NCBI RefSeq assembly: GCF_024213195.1
Contig: NZ_JANAVF010000020.1
Span: 62,001 to 126,000, forward strand
DNA: 64,000 bases
Source of the DNA: Streptomyces sp. TBY4
Lineage (GTDB): Bacteria > Actinomycetota > Actinomycetes > Streptomycetales > Streptomycetaceae
Direction: 5' to 3'
Part shown: piece after piece, positions 62,641 to 64,000 of the stretch
Numbering within the stretch: the stretch's first letter is position 1
Layout of the letters: each line of letters starts with the position of its first letter
Position numbers and translations under genes: made by a program
Notes under the pieces: model-generated
What the model saw: the letters and a program-made list of their open reading frames with translations, nothing else
Told to the model about the DNA's origin: nothing
Databases searched by the model: none

Positions 62641-62698
62641 GTCGAACCGCCGATGTGACAGGGAACGCGCCGATTCCGTGCCACATCGACGGTTCGAC
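62641..62698. promoter_or_regulatory. 20-bp-arm inverted repeat in divergent promoter region
   Basis: Arms at 62641-62660 (GTCGAACCGCCGATGTG...) and 62679-62698 (...CACATCGACGGTTCGAC) match at 18 of 20 positions around an 18-bp spacer. Each arm carries CGTCGA on its outer side, close to the TGTCGA -35 reported for ECF42 promoters, once on each strand, with starts about 110 bp away in both directions. It may therefore be a symmetrical pair of sigma-dependent promoters or a repressor site. Confidence 0.55.
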
Positions 62699-62753
62699 GT
62701 ACCGGCGAGAACCGCACCAGAGCCGTATACGACGAACCCGAGAGGCACCCGCC

Positions 62754-63443
62754 ATGAGCACCCGGACCCCCGCCGCCACCACCCCTGTCCCCTCCGCCGC
62801 ACCCCGCCCCTCCTCCTCCGCCACCACCCGGTCCCTGCTCACCTGCGCGGTCGTGGCCTCGCCGCTGTGGGCGGCCGTCTCCCTGACCCAGGCCGCGACC
62901 CGCCAGGGCTTCGACATCACCCGCCACCCGCTGAGCGCGCTGAGCAACGGCGGCCTCGGCTGGCTCCAGATCACCAACTTCCTGCTCGCCGGAGCCCTCC
63001 TCGTCCTCGGGGCCACCGGCCTGCGGCGGGCCCTGTACGGCACCCCGGGCGGCACCTGGGCCCCGCGGCTGGTCCGGATCGGGGGCCTGGGCATGATCGC
63101 CGCGGGAGCCTTCGTCATGGATCCGGTCGACGGCTTCCCCGGGGGCGCCCCCTCCGCGGAGACCGCCACGCTCACCTGGCAGAGCTACGCCCACTTCGCC
63201 GCCGGGTCGGTCACCTTCACCTCGCTCATCGCCGCCTGCTACGTCCTGGGCCGGCACTTCGGCCGCGCCGGGAACCGCCCGTACGCCCTCGCCTCCCGGG
63301 TCGCCGGTACGACCCTCCTGCTCGGCAACGGCTGGGCGATGGGCGGGGGCCGGGCCGGCACCCTGACCCTGGCCGTCGGAGCCGTCACGGCGATGCTCTG
63401 GATCTCGGCGGTCGCGTTCCGGGCACGCCGCGAGGCCTTCTAA
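62754..63443 (+). CDS. DUF998 membrane protein
   Basis: A 229-residue integral membrane protein with about six helices. ITRHPLSALSNGGLGWLQITNFLLAGALLVLGATGLRRAL and the later MDPVDGFPGG loop are typical of DUF998. A Thr/Ala/Pro-rich 27-residue N-terminal tail precedes the first helix. ATG 62754 has GAGAGG upstream. It is divergent from the DGPF-ECF42 operon across the inverted repeat and is a candidate target of that sigma factor. The molecular function is unknown. Confidence 0.85.
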   Translation: MSTRTPAATTPVPSAAPRPSSSATTRSLLTCAVVASPLWAAVSLTQAATRQGFDITRHPLSALSNGGLGWLQITNFLLAGALLVLGATGLRRALYGTPGGTWAPRLVRIGGLGMIAAGAFVMDPVDGFPGGAPSAETATLTWQSYAHFAAGSVTFTSLIAACYVLGRHFGRAGNRPYALASRVAGTTLLLGNGWAMGGGRAGTLTLAVGAVTAMLWISAVAFRARREAF

Positions 63444-63634
63444 CCGGTGGTCCGGAGGGTGTCAAGTCCCGAGTTTCCGGAACGTGACCGGGATGTCCCC
63501 GCCGGGGCTTACTTGAGGCACGAGGAAGGGACGGAACGGAAAACCTCTCCGAGAAACTCCTCCTCTCCTCGAATTACCGCACCGTTTCGAATATCCGGAA
63601 CGAGCGCACATTCCTCTGGATCTTAGGAGAAGGC

Positions 63635-64000
63635 CATGAACCGTAAGACTCGCACCAACAACGTCGTCCGTACCAACCGCCGCGGATTCCGCATCGCGAC
63701 ACTGTTCGCATCGGCCGCCATGATCTCGGGAGGAGTCCTCCTTCCGGCCTCCATGGCCACGGCGGCCCCGATGCCCGCCCACGTGGCGACCGCTCTCCCG
63801 GCCGCCGGTGGCGCCGGAGGGGACGGCGGCGAAGGCGGCGGCGGCCTCGTAGGCGGCGGTGGCGGCTCCGGCGGCTCCGGTGGCGGCAGCGTCCTCGGCA
63901 CCGGCGGCGAAGGCGGCAAGGGCGGCAAGGGCGGCGACGGCATCCTCTCCGGCGGTGGCGGCGGTGGCGGCGGCGGTGGCGGCGACGGCGTCATCGGCGG
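63635..64000 (+). CDS. Gly-rich secreted protein (3' end off the window)
   Basis: The frame is open to the right edge (122 codons visible). A basic N-terminus and hydrophobic run form a signal peptide of about 44 residues, ending near MATAA-PM. The mature part becomes almost pure Gly with Asp, Glu, Lys, Ser and Val (GGEGGKGGKGGDG; runs of 11 glycines). TAGGAGAAGG precedes the ATG. It could be a surface or stress-type structural protein; the missing part must be seen before any family call. Confidence 0.75.

Overview
The window is high-GC actinobacterial DNA and almost certainly a Streptomyces chromosome. The reasons are the extreme third-position GC, frequent GTG and TTG starts with GTGA/ATGA stop-start overlaps, WhiJ-type XRE/DUF397/ATPase genes, DUF5999, ECF42 sigma genes, LAxTG-type surface anchors and a typical Streptomyces GC-rich intergenic repeat. 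From memory, the bioB-bioF-WhiJ-like-ureABCFGD-protease-pfkA-gatD-murT order resembles part of the S. coelicolor chromosome. I see no tRNA, rRNA, insertion sequence, prophage or CRISPR array.

Layout. 1-4.8 kb: biotin synthesis (bioB cut by the left edge, bioF divergent), then a WhiJ-like regulator set and a VOC protein. 5.0-9.7 kb: the urease operon ureABCFGD. 9.9-13.6 kb: a secreted S33 peptidase, an acyltransferase, a small membrane protein and a CtaG-like protein. 13.7-17.6 kb: phosphofructokinase, the MurT-GatD lipid II amidation pair and peptide deformylase. 17.8-24.1 kb: a TetR regulator divergent from an acyl-CoA dehydrogenase, SRPBCC, DUF5999, a STAND ATPase and an FN3 lipoprotein. 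24.3-29.5 kb: a five-gene NikABCDE-like ABC importer behind a near-consensus Nur box, which fits with the nickel enzyme urease on the same window. 29.6-44.3 kb: secreted proteins, a PP2C phosphatase, a 1167-residue protein with both M4 and M28 peptidase domains, a LysR regulator, a sulfatase with its formylglycine-generating enzyme, a dipeptidase-like protein with a CBM32 domain, and TetR, AraC and DUF2000 genes. 44.3-45.5 kb: a gene-poor stretch of long direct repeats.

45.56-60.2 kb is the most unusual part: a co-directional block that begins with a gene translationally coupled to pstC. It holds PstC and PstA, three different secreted or membrane-tethered PstS/PBP-like proteins, a WxL-like Ig-domain protein, a DUF916-like protein fused in frame to an LANTG-anchored protein, a sortase-fold protein lacking the catalytic His, Cys and Arg, and finally PstB. 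I read it as a phosphate-type importer combined with a surface-protein assembly. That reading is an inference from gene order and domains.

60.2-64 kb: an ECF42-type sigma factor carrying a degenerate tyrosine-recombinase-like C-terminal domain, its DGPF (YCII) partner, a 20-bp-arm inverted repeat in the divergent promoter region, a DUF998 membrane protein and a Gly-rich secreted protein cut by the right edge.
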